From: Ophiothrix spiculata
Taxonomy: Eukaryota; Echinodermata; Ophiuroidea; Amphilepidida; Ophiotrichidae
Length of the DNA stretch: 27,775 bases
Strand: one strand, 5' to 3'
Assembly (NCBI GenBank): GCA_000969725.1
Contig: JXSR01S043935.1
Position numbers and translations under genes: made by a program. Positions 20,601 to 27,775 of this stretch are shown one piece after another; within the stretch, counting starts at the first letter, position 1; each line of letters opens with the position of its first letter. Below the pieces are notes generated by a model, which was given only the letters and a program-made list of their open reading frames with translations, did not search any database and had not been told where the DNA came from.

Positions 20601-22925
20601 ACGTCACAGCAAGACGACTTCGCCTCTAATGATAACAGCAGTGGTTCAAGTGATTCTGACACAACAAAGCAAGACTTGCCTAGTGGCAGTGACACTGATG
20701 AAAACAACAGTGAGAGTTCATCAACAGTATCTGAATCACCTGAATTACAAAGCAGTATTAGTACAAATGAAACCAAAGAATCGCAAGGTAAAGAATCTAT
20801 TGTCGAGACCACAAAAGACTCTGATTCCAAAGTATCTACGGTTTCTTCAGATTCAAAGGAAGATGAAAAATGCGCGAGCGCTTCAACATCAGATAAAACG
20901 GATGTTGAACCGTCAAATTTATGTGACACTGTTAAATCAAATGCTGCAAGCGAAAAGCCGGAACAAGAAAAGTCGGACGATGATTCTCCTAAAAAGCCTG
21001 AGGATAAAGCATTACATGAAGAAAACACAGAGGACAAAATGGACTCTAAACCATCTTCAGTATGTGAAGATGAGACTAGTACTACGGTTTCCACAGTTAA
21101 AAAGTCCAAAAAGAAATCGAAGAAGCGAAAGTCTAAATCGAAAGTATCTGGGGAAAAACCAGCAAAAATTAAGAAACTCTCTTCATCCAGTGCTACCAAT
21201 AAAGAATCTACAACACTCTCAACGACATCTAGTGGTCACGCAAAAAAGAAAAAGAAGAAGAAAAAGAAGCATTCCTCATCAAGCACATCTTCGTCTAGTA
21301 ATTTGAAATCCAGTTCCAAAAAATCGTCAGAAGGAGTTGCAACTCTAGAAAATGGTGAACCAAAAAAGAAGAAGAAAAAGAAAAAGAAGAAATCATCTTC
21401 AAGCAGTACCAAAACAAGTGGCAGTAGTGGCAGCAGTAGTAAAAAACACAAGAAGTCATCAAAAGACAAATCAAAATCAAAATCAAGTCGTCGTCATCGG
21501 CATGGGAAGAAAAAGAAACACAAAAAAGTGTCCTCTGGATCATCAGAAAATAAAGATGGCCTTGAAACGAAACTGTCTTCCACTGAAAAGGAAGTATCAA
21601 GTGTTACCAAAGATGTATCTGGTGCCTCAACATCAGAGACTCTTGAAAAGCCAAGCATTGAAAAGAAAATAGTGAAAACCATTATTAGGACTAGCAAAAA
21701 TTGTAAAATTGTTAAACGCAGTAAGGATAAGAAAAAGAAGAAGAAAAAGAAAAGCTCTTCTTCTTCATCATCGTCATCTAAGACATTAACCAAGGAACCT
21801 ATAGCAACGCTCTCAATTAAGTTTCCATCGTTTTTACCAAAGAAATATACTCCAGGCACTGATGACAGTGACTGTGTATCGGATTGTAGCGTAAAACGCT
21901 GTAATTCTGAAGATGATCCATACAAATTTACGAACAATAATAATGATATGGTAACAGCAAATCAGAACAAAGTCTTTGATCAGGTGGTTAAGAAAGTAAC
22001 ATCCGGCGAGATATTACAAACTAATGAAAAATTGCCAAATGTGAGCTCTACTCCTGTTGCTGCTAAGAAACCTGAAAAGGTGTGTCTAAGAGCATGGAAG
22101 GAATCAAAACAACGACAAAAACTGGCAGCAGTTAACAAAGATATAGGTTTACAAGAAACTGAGCAGAAGATATCTGAAGAAAGTAAACCAGAATCATTAT
22201 CACCGCCGAAATTAGAAATTTCGTTACTTTCTCCAAATGGAATAAAGGTGTCAAAGAAATGTGAACCACCTTCACCTAAGCAGAAAAGTAGGTCCCCTAG
22301 TTCGCCGAAGTCTCCGAAAGGAAGTCGCCTGGATAGTGTTATCGCTAAATGTGAGGAAATTACCAAAGTTATTTTCAAAGTTTTGCCACCAAAGAATAAT
22401 TCAACTAAAGAACTAACACTTAGATTAGGTTCGCCTAAAGCAAAATCTCCTCCTAAAGTTACCTCACCAAATGCCACATCACCAACAAAAGACACTTGTC
22501 CACCATCAAATTCAGTTTCTTCGCCAAAAACTGAGCCTGAAGCTCAAAAATCAAGAGATGAAACTGTAAAGGTTCAAAAATCCAAGGACTCAAATGAAAG
22601 TGAGCAAAAGCAGCAAAATAGTACATCTGAAAGTGTGCCAAAGAAGTCAGGTAGCAGTGAAAAAGAACAAGCCGTGGTTCAAAATGGAGATAAAGCATCA
22701 AATTTGCAAAATAAAAAGCTCCCAGCACCTACCATAAATGGAGAAACTCCATTGAATTTATCCATCAAACGTACAATGGTTACCCGGCAACCTAAATTAT
22801 GGCGTCCCCCTAAAGCCGCCATATTGGATCAAATTATTGTTACTGACGTGACAGCGCGAGACTTAACAATAACAATTAGAGAAAGTTTTACTCCTGATGG
22901 GTTCTTCAAAAAGACTTGCTCCTAA
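17603..22925 (+). CDS. Pc: Polycomb/CBX chromodomain protein (cPRC1 subunit), five coding exons
   Basis: Join of 17603-17671, 17824-17867, 18021-18095, 18279-18342 and 20460-22925 gives 2718 nt, or 905 residues plus TAA, with every intron GT-AG and the frame kept. Residues 9-58 form a chromodomain (VYAAESLL..., EYLVKWKGW, YSTWEPEDNILDARLL) closest by eye to CBX8/CBX4. Y11, W32 and W35 occupy the trimethyl-lysine cage. Residues 74-81 are a basic cluster, a likely nuclear localisation signal. Residues 85-297 are acidic and Ser-rich, 298-545 Lys/Ser-rich, and 689-775 contain many Ser-Pro sites. PLNLS lies at 848-852, and the Pc box (WRPPK... VTDVTARDLTITIRES... GFFKK) at about 865-902. Known for the family: the chromodomain binds H3K27me3 and the Pc box binds RING1A/B in canonical PRC1 in the nucleus. 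At 905 residues it is much longer than its relatives. It looks like a single pre-duplication Pc orthologue. HP1 is excluded because there is no chromoshadow domain. The start is supported by the MELS N terminus typical of CBX proteins. Confidence 0.95.
17824..17867 (+). CDS. Pc: Pc/CBX exon 2: chromodomain core with cage tryptophans
   Basis: This 44-nt exon encodes GKTEYLVKWKGWSI plus two bases of a Lys codon. It lies between a pyrimidine-rich acceptor ending CACACAG and a consensus donor GTAAGT. W32 and W35 complete the aromatic cage. EYLVKWKGW is the family signature. It is too short to stand out as an open frame, but it joins exons 1 and 3 without a gap relative to CBX proteins. Confidence 0.93.
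18021..18095 (+). CDS. Pc: Pc/CBX exon 3: C-terminal half of the chromodomain
   Basis: After the acceptor CCTAACAG this 75-nt exon completes the split Lys codon and encodes YSTWEPEDNILDARLL followed by EQYGDKGD, with two bases of the next codon. WEPE.NIL is the invariant C-terminal part of a Polycomb chromodomain. The donor is GTAAGT. Residues after the helix (EQYGDKGDK) are shorter and less basic than in vertebrate paralogues. Confidence 0.93.
18279..18342 (+). CDS. Pc: Pc/CBX exon 4: basic linker, likely NLS
   Basis: The acceptor TTTTTATCACAG precedes a 64-nt exon encoding GQDKDSTATDKRKNRKRKLVE. The next AG, 2 nt downstream, would bring a stop codon within three codons, which fixes the acceptor choice. 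The donor is GTATGG, weaker than the other three. The basic cluster KRKNRKRK sits where vertebrate CBX proteins carry an AT-hook or KRGPKPK-type motif; no GRP core is present here. Confidence 0.88.
19129..19430. repeat. Diverged TGACCTT repeat inside Pc intron 4
   Basis: It shares the order ACCTTGAAATGACCTTAGG, ATTTGATC, TGACCTTGAGTGACC, GGATCATGAGTTA, TATGACCTTGAAA and GGCCTTTGACCTTTG with 6005-6719, but is more decayed. It also holds a C run at 19231-19241. This explains the 81-codon frame at 19339-19584, which is not a gene. Confidence 0.7.
19799..20244. repeat. Possible foldback element in Pc intron 4
   Basis: The left side has GCCCAAATCGGCAACATTGCCC, GGGCAAC and CTAATTAGGCAAT; the right side (20207-20244) has the inverse ATTGCCTAATTCGG and TTGCCCACTG. 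A CACGGTCAAA word occurs twice inside. Ends and target duplication are not clear. Confidence 0.35.
20460..22925 (+). CDS. Pc: Pc/CBX exon 5: long low-complexity region and Pc box
   Basis: The acceptor TTTATTTTACAG leads in phase 0 into NGADAPSS and an 821-codon open frame ending in TAA. In order it shows an acidic Ser-rich part (residues 85-297); a Lys/Ser-rich part with lysine runs at 346-354, 386-395 and 508-515; hydrophobic islands near 533-547 (TLSIKFPSFLPKK) and 625-643 (VCLRAWKES); Ser-Pro clusters at 689-708 and 742-775; PLNLS at 848-852; and the Pc box. The frame stays open a few codons upstream of 20460, but that part is intron, because it is the polypyrimidine tract and AG. Runs of mixed AAA/AAG codons also open long but meaningless frames on the other strand. 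Confidence 0.95.
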   Translation, partial: NGADAPSSSGQESKTEDTGDNDQSGSDDQPTPSAKSKSNCTAEKKVVTSQQDDFASNDNSSGSSDSDTTKQDLPSGSDTDENNSESSSTVSESPELQSSISTNETKESQGKESIVETTKDSDSKVSTVSSDSKEDEKCASASTSDKTDVEPSNLCDTVKSNAASEKPEQEKSDDDSPKKPEDKALHEENTEDKMDSKPSSVCEDETSTTVSTVKKSKKKSKKRKSKSKVSGEKPAKIKKLSSSSATNKESTTLSTTSSGHAKKKKKKKKKHSSSSTSSSSNLKSSSKKSSEGVATLENGEPKKKKKKKKKKSSSSSTKTSGSSGSSSKKHKKSSKDKSKSKSSRRHRHGKKKKHKKVSSGSSENKDGLETKLSSTEKEVSSVTKDVSGASTSETLEKPSIEKKIVKTIIRTSKNCKIVKRSKDKKKKKKKKSSSSSSSSSKTLTKEPIATLSIKFPSFLPKKYTPGTDDSDCVSDCSVKRCNSEDDPYKFTNNNNDMVTANQNKVFDQVVKKVTSGEILQTNEKLPNVSSTPVAAKKPEKVCLRAWKESKQRQKLAAVNKDIGLQETEQKISEESKPESLSPPKLEISLLSPNGIKVSKKCEPPSPKQKSRSPSSPKSPKGSRLDSVIAKCEEITKVIFKVLPPKNNSTKELTLRLGSPKAKSPPKVTSPNATSPTKDTCPPSNSVSSPKTEPEAQKSRDETVKVQKSKDSNESEQKQQNSTSESVPKKSGSSEKEQAVVQNGDKASNLQNKKLPAPTINGETPLNLSIKRTMVTRQPKLWRPPKAAILDQIIVTDVTARDLTITIRESFTPDGFFKKTCS
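22749..22763 (+). other. Candidate CtBP-binding motif PLNLS
   Basis: Residues 848-852 of the predicted Pc protein read PLNLS, followed by IKR. CtBP corepressors bind PxDLS-type peptides, and PLNLS variants are used in ZEB-family repressors. Vertebrate CBX4 carries a CtBP site (PIDLR). Its place in a disordered stretch 13 residues before the Pc box fits a docking motif. Function is inferred, not shown. Confidence 0.5.
22800..22916 (+). other. Pc box (RING1-binding C-terminal motif)
   Basis: Codons for residues 865-903 give WRPPKAAILDQ, then VTDVTARDLTITIRES, then TPDGFFKK. WxP, VTDVT, LTxTxxES and GFF are the hallmarks of the CBX C-terminal box. In the family this segment docks on the RAWUL domain of RING1A/B and places the protein in PRC1. 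Only two residues (C, S) follow before the stop. Confidence 0.93.
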
Positions 22926-24284
22926 ACCATGTAAACTGTGCAAAGACTAGTATATTTAGATTTGTTGTTTTAATCAGGCATCGTGTATTCGTATGTAAAA
23001 TATTTTGCAGTACATTATAACTCCACAAAGATTGGATTATATATATTTCTTCCGTGAAGTTTTCAGTATTATACAAAGTATATCAGTATATGTGTGCTTG
23101 TTATTGTACACCTGGTTTGCATCGAGTGGTTTTACTTTAATATCTTGTATCATTTGTGACCAGTGCACCAGATCGTGGATATTAATATTTCAGACAGTCA
23201 TCATTCGACCAGGATTTAATATTTCATGCAACATGATTGTACCTTACTTGTGCAGAAATGTAGGAATGCATTGTACATTTATGTGGAATTACAACATGTA
23301 CATATTAACAGAAAGAGACTAAGTCTGAGAATTCAGTTCTGTCATACTCCCAAATGGAATAATATTTTTGCATACTCTACCCTCTATTTCTGCAGTCGAA
23401 TCTAGCTCGTGTTATGTGTGAAGGAAGATTGTTCTATGTATGGATAAAATAATACTTGATGTATACATAACGTATCACTTTAAAGATGAAAATGTTTATA
23501 CATGTAGTTTTGTGGTTGTTGTTTCTGCTGATGTACTCAACGTTGTTTGCTAATGTACAGAAAGATGGATCATATATATGGAGCATAAGAAAGGATTATA
23601 TCCTGCCATTTGGAATATAATACTAGATGTGGATTATACACTATATATCAAATGGATCTTTACTAGTATCACATAGCAAGGATTATATATCAAAACTGTC
23701 TGGAATATTATACACACTGACAAAGTTGGGCACTGAGAAAATGGGAATGTGATATATCTTGATCATCATTTTGGATAAATTGGAATATAATATAAGTGTG
23801 GCTATTTTATGAAACACTAATACTTAAAACAAGAAACTGTGCAGATGGTTGCAGTCGAAAATAAAACAACCTGGTATTTGATACAGCTTGCAGGATTACA
23901 ATTAAAAGAAGCACTTCCAAGCCTGGATATACTTTAATGTACCTCTGCAGTTTCATGTTAGAGCATGTATGTTTGTTTTCTTGAAATACATACGAGGATC
24001 ACAGGAGGGTGAATTAGTACTGTACGATATATTTTCACTATGTTCAATGCTGATAAACTTATCACTCGTAAGTCATACGACGTACATAACATTGAGTTTC
24101 AGCTGGCGAATTCATCATTAATGCAGAGCCAATTTTGGATTTCTAGGCTGATATCATGGATACCGGATGTGACAATATGCAGAATTCATTGAACTAATTT
24201 GAAAGTTCAAAAACTTTAAATGTGGCTTTTAACAATTCATTGACCGACTGAATGCAACAGAAAATTTGCTTTGCTCAATCAAAT
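22926..24284 (+). other. Pc 3' UTR, proximal part
   Basis: AT-rich sequence without a convincing coding frame follows the stop codon. One AATAAA lies at 23860-23865, but its downstream GU-rich element is weak. Where the mRNA ends is not decided by the sequence; a stronger signal lies at 26491. Confidence 0.5.
23860..23865 (+). terminator. Proximal polyadenylation signal candidate (AATAAA)
   Basis: Canonical AATAAA about 935 bases after the Pc stop codon. The following 40 bases are only modestly U/GU-rich, so use of the site is uncertain. Confidence 0.35.
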
Positions 24285-24286
24285 TA

Positions 24287-24444
24287 AAGTGAAACCTTGT
24301 TAACACAAAATCTGTTAACACAAAAACCCCGATAACACGAAAATGTTTGTTGGGTCCAATGTATTGATTTCCTATGTGATATCAGTTGGATAACCCAAAC
24401 AAAACTCTTTGGTCCCAGTGATTTTGTGTTACGAGGTTCCACTG
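24287..24444. mobile_element. pogo/Tigger-like MITE (158 bp) with TA target duplication
   Basis: The left end AAGTGAAACCTTGTTAACAC and the inverse of the right end, CAGTGGAACCTCGTAACAC, agree apart from a few changes and continue into ACAAAATC. TA lies immediately outside both ends (24285-24286 and 24445-24446). CAGTGGAACCTCGTTA-type termini with TA duplication are typical of pogo/Tigger elements of the Tc1/mariner superfamily. There is no transposase, so it is non-autonomous. Confidence 0.8.
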
Positions 24445-24446
24445 TA

Positions 24447-26490
24447 TGAAAATTGTTTTGCAATTTAAATTTAGCTTTTTCATCCATCGCGCATCGTATA
24501 GAAGTAGTTATGAAATTTATCAAAAATGACCATTGCCCTAGAGAAAATGATAAATAGTTTCAATTGTGAAAATATCCACACTGCAAAATGAGCAAACTAG
24601 AATCGATTGTTTTGCATTCACCCGTCGCGTTTTGTTAAAAGCATGCAAAGTGGAAATAAGAATCCGGACGTTTGTTCGAGTGTAATCAGAGACTAGCATG
24701 CATACGTCAAAACGTATGTCGTATTGAATACCTCCTCCAATATGAGTCAAGTAGCGTGATGTCAAATATCAAAGGTGCTCCATTTTCATTATACGTCTTC
24801 ATATTTAACGGCCAACTACTAGTATATAATCTAAGCTTACCAAGCCCTTTATAGGATTATGAGGAAATTGCGTTTCACCATCTTTTTCAGCACCATCTTA
24901 CTGAATTAAGTATGCAATTTCACGATTTTTGCATAATAGCTAAGTGACATCACACAATATATATACGCCCTTCCTATTGAGTATTACAGCACGCAGTATC
25001 GTATTCCGTAATACTACGTGGAGAAATTATGAATGGTTGTTTGCATTTAATAGTAAAACGAATGCTTTGCGTAAAATATTTGTGGAAAATAATATTTGCT
25101 TTACGTGAAAAAGCTAGTGAACGAATAGACAAACATTCTTTCAGCAAAATTTTCAAAATTAAATGGACAGACCACGCTTGTTAATGGGCGAAGGTTTGAA
25201 ATCTATAGAAAATTGTAAAAGGATGGGAATTCACATTTTTTTACTCTAAAAATGGTGGATTGATAATTGATATATAAAGCTAAAATCTATGATGGTAAGA
25301 AACATGTAAATTGCTTAATGGGTGGAAATGTAGAATTTTCTGTATCAAGGGTGCCTTTATAAAAAGGGTGAAGGTAAAATAAAAAGGATGTGGGGTCTAA
25401 CCCCACTGCCCACTATGATCATAATTTTGAATAATTCACCAGGATATTTGATTCTGATACGTGGTTGCATATGACGGTACATGTTTCTTGGATTTCCAGT
25501 ATGAAAAAAAGAAGAAAAAAGAATTACATGATTGTTTTATTCCTGGCGACATCCGGCATTTAAATGAAAATGATCACGCTTGACACATAGCAATTTTAGC
25601 ATGCACTCACCCTTCCTACAATAATAATGAACGTCATTTGGTTACCGTCTCACTCTCTACGAGCTGTGAAATGAACTTTAAACCAATGCTGGTATATCCA
25701 TGCAATCTCGTTAAATTGGTTTCGACTCTGACATAGTACGGGTAACCTTTACCATTCAACAGTTAGTTCAAACAATCTACGTTCTTTAACACAATTACTT
25801 TGCAATCTTTATAATATATCTTCTCAAATTTGTCAAATCATCGACCAATGTTCAAAATTACAATTTACATGTTTCTTTTTATGTTTCAAAAACATAAATG
25901 CTGTGAATTCTTGCACGTTCATATAGAGTTCATTGAGTGTCATTCGATCAACAAGACCGTTGTTGTCATCATTCATATCAATTTTAAGTGTCAAATTCAT
26001 CTGTTCTATACGCATTTGAATACATGATTTCATTCATATACAATGAGTTCTTCAAATTATAATAAACACTTCTTCATATAAACTCATGATCATAGCACAA
26101 AAACGGTGTTGCGATCAAAAATATAATGGCAATACCCAAAGAAGTTCCCTTTTCGTAATATAGAATGTTTTCAGAAACAAAGGGCACTCATATTATTTAG
26201 TACTAATAATGATAACTGATTTTACAACTCTTGAAGAGGAAATTGAGACATAATAGAAAAGGAAAGACGTGTGGTAGTATGATGAGTTCGTCTCCGTTTA
26301 AGTTTCAGACGATACAATTATGTATAATTATGATGTGACTCGACCTTTTTTTCGTCTCAGTTAAGAAGTTTTTTATGATCGAATATTTATTGGTGTCTCT
26401 TTCTCTTTTAAATTGTAAGTCAAATAGATTTTTACATAGTGTTATAAAAATTTAACGATTGTAAGTGTATAATGTTGCCAATAGAAATCT
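24447..26490. other. 3' UTR or intergenic, nothing recognised
   Basis: AT-rich. Short frames on both strands (for example at 25830-26033) overlap one another and have no recognisable content. If the signal at 26491 is used by the Pc gene, this is distal 3' UTR. Confidence 0.4.
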
Positions 26491-26496
26491 AATAAA
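26491..26496 (+). terminator. Distal polyadenylation signal candidate (AATAAA)
   Basis: AATAAA is followed about 15-25 bases later by CA dinucleotides and then a strongly U/GU-rich stretch at about 26519-26550. This is the classical layout of an animal poly(A) site. If it serves the Pc gene the 3' UTR would be about 3.6 kb and would include the MITE at 24287-24444. Confidence 0.4.
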
Positions 26497-27289
26497 ATGT
26501 TATATTTGCCAATGCTATGATTGTGTCTTGTCTTATTTATTTCTGTTTCATCAAACCTCAACACGCTATGCGGTCTTGCTCAATTCAAACCACTGTCACG
26601 GCCGGCAATATTAATAAGGCCCAGTAGACAAATTATGCAGGCGATTCATCGTGCACCCTGCTTTCCTGAATTCAGCGTGGTCACTGTATATCACGCATCC
26701 GCGCACGTTCTTTGCACTTTCAACTGGACTTCACTCTGTTGGACGATGTTAGGTGTGTACTGCAAATGTTAAGGTATGAAGGTAAAAAGCAATACTATAG
26801 GCCTAAAGTGTTAAAAATGAAGCGCCCCCTATCACTCTTTGCTTTTGATTTTGTAAGCTTATTTGCTTAGTTTTGGGTAGATATTTTAAAATACCCTCAA
26901 AATGATTTGGCTTAAATATGCTTACTTTTTCTGTTATGACCATTTGTTGAATTAAATTCGGGATCTCGAATTAATCCCACATGTATTAGTATAGGAAAGC
27001 AGACATGACCTTTTGATCCATTTTTCGGTTGCAAACATTTTTTTGACAAAATACGCCTGAAAACGTTTTTAGATAGTCACATTCTGACCAAAATCTTATC
27101 GTTTTGCTTTAAGCAAGTTTTTCTACATAGATCCTAAATACAAGTACATTAAAACTCATTATAATGAAATCTGATGTAAGAAAAGCCCTGTTATAAAGAA
27201 TTATTTTTCCGGTACCATTTAGCTAATTTCCTTTATTTTTTATTGTTTTAAAACGAAATTTTGGATATAAAGAAGCAATTTGTCTATCA
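26497..27289. other. Nothing recognised
   Basis: The first 50 bases are the GU-rich element downstream of the AATAAA. A less AT-rich patch at about 26575-26720 has no recognisable coding content. Confidence 0.45.
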
Positions 27290-27775
27290 CAAGCAAACAC
27301 ATAACATGCATAATGGCATACAAACACTATACATGACATGCATAATGGTAAGGAAACACATAACATGAATAATGGCATACAAACACTATACATAACAAGC
27401 GTAATGGCATATAATGCATACAAACACTACATGATACGCATATAAATGGAAAGCAAAAACATAACATGCATAAAGGCACAAACACTATACATAACATGCA
27501 AAATGGCATGTAAACACATAACATGTATAATGGCATACAAACACTAATAAACACATAACATGTATAATGGCATACAAACACTAAACATAACATGTATAAT
27601 GGCAAACAAACACATGACATGCATAATGGCATACAAACAGTACAGATAACATGCATAATAGTAAGCAAATACATAGCATGCAAAATAGCATACAAACACT
27701 ATACATAACCTACATAATGGCATGTAAAAACATTACATGTATAATGGCATACAAACACTATACATAACATGTATA
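27290..27775. repeat. Minisatellite, 27-32-bp alternating units, runs off the window
   Basis: ATAACATGCATAATGGCATA followed by CAAACACTATAC (about 32 bp) alternates with a shorter form carrying GGTAAGCAAACAC (about 27 bp). About 16 units fill 486 bases and continue past the window end. The units differ by scattered substitutions. A 122-codon Cys/Met-rich frame on the minus strand is only the translation of the repeat. Confidence 0.93.

Noticed and set aside
20543..21199. 218-codon minus-strand open frame opposite the Pc gene, and similar ones at 21236-22728
   Set aside because: They are antisense to Lys/Ser-rich codons: AAG/AAA reads as Phe/Leu and TCA-type codons avoid stops in that phase. 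The products are Phe/Ser/Asp-rich with no domain.
20629..21672. Plus-strand out-of-frame ORFs of 225 and 106 codons inside exon 5
   Set aside because: They are frame-shifted readings of the same low-complexity sequence and would not explain the conserved chromodomain and Pc box frame.
17603..22925. HP1 (CBX1/3/5) identity for the chromodomain gene
   Set aside because: There is no chromoshadow domain; the C terminus is a Pc box and the chromodomain lacks the acidic N-terminal patch of HP1.
23005..23322. 105-codon frame after the Pc stop codon
   Set aside because: It is a hydrophobic AT-rich frame in presumed 3' UTR with no recognisable motif.
27327..27695. 122-codon Cys/Met-rich minus-strand frame
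   Set aside because: It is a direct translation of the minisatellite unit; its periodicity follows the DNA repeat and it lacks independent coding features.

Overview
This window looks like nuclear DNA from an invertebrate animal. It is AT-rich by eye and gene-sparse, has spliceosomal GT-AG introns, and carries short inverted-repeat elements, minisatellites and a TGACCTT-rich dispersed repeat of a style common in marine invertebrates such as hemichordates, echinoderms, amphioxus and molluscs. I cannot fix the phylum from the sequence; a non-vertebrate deuterostome such as a hemichordate is my guess, at low confidence. There are no bacterial-style operons, ribosome binding sites or CRISPR arrays.

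The one gene I can assemble with confidence lies at 17603-22925 on the + strand. It is a Polycomb/CBX gene (CBX2/4/6/7/8 class) with five coding exons: 17603-17671, 17824-17867, 18021-18095, 18279-18342 and 20460-22925. All four introns are GT-AG and the reading frame is continuous, giving a predicted 905-residue protein. The first three exons encode an N-terminal chromodomain with the H3K27me3-reading cage Y11/W32/W35. The last exon ends in a clear Pc box, the RING1-binding C-terminal motif, just after a PLNLS motif that resembles a CtBP-binding site. Between the two ends lie about 780 residues of low-complexity sequence: an acidic Ser-rich part, then a Lys/Ser-rich part with runs of 8-10 lysines followed by serine runs, then Ser-Pro-rich stretches. 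The protein is far longer than Drosophila Pc (390 aa) or the human CBX paralogues (about 250-560 aa).

Layout. 1-17000 is apparently intergenic. It holds a perfect 17-bp-arm hairpin (604-640), a tandem duplication with a 78-bp insertion (1813-2240), AACCAA/TTGGTT foldback elements (about 2911-3196, 3938-4186, 13501-13750), a decayed stretch resembling TM6-TM7 of a rhodopsin-class GPCR (about 5100-5400), a TGACCTT repeat (6005-6719), a 120-bp tandem duplication (8324-8565), a 332-bp inverted-repeat element (9400-9731), a TCCGAA minisatellite with an inverted arm (15248-15607), and a 50-N gap flanked by an exact 93-bp duplication that is most likely an assembly artefact (16061-16299). About 17200-17602 should hold the promoter and 5' UTR of the Polycomb gene. 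Its fourth intron (2.1 kb) carries a diverged TGACCTT repeat and a possible foldback element. Downstream come 3' UTR sequence, a pogo/Tigger-like MITE with TA target-site duplication (24287-24444), a good distal polyadenylation signal (26491) and a 30-bp-class minisatellite running off the window end (27290-27775).

Functional reading: the gene should supply the chromatin-reading subunit of canonical PRC1. Nothing else in the window forms a pathway with it. Four exact copies of the PHO/YY1-type word GCCATATTG across 12127-22826 are a speculative hint of Polycomb-type regulation of the locus. I found no convincing new multi-gene system.
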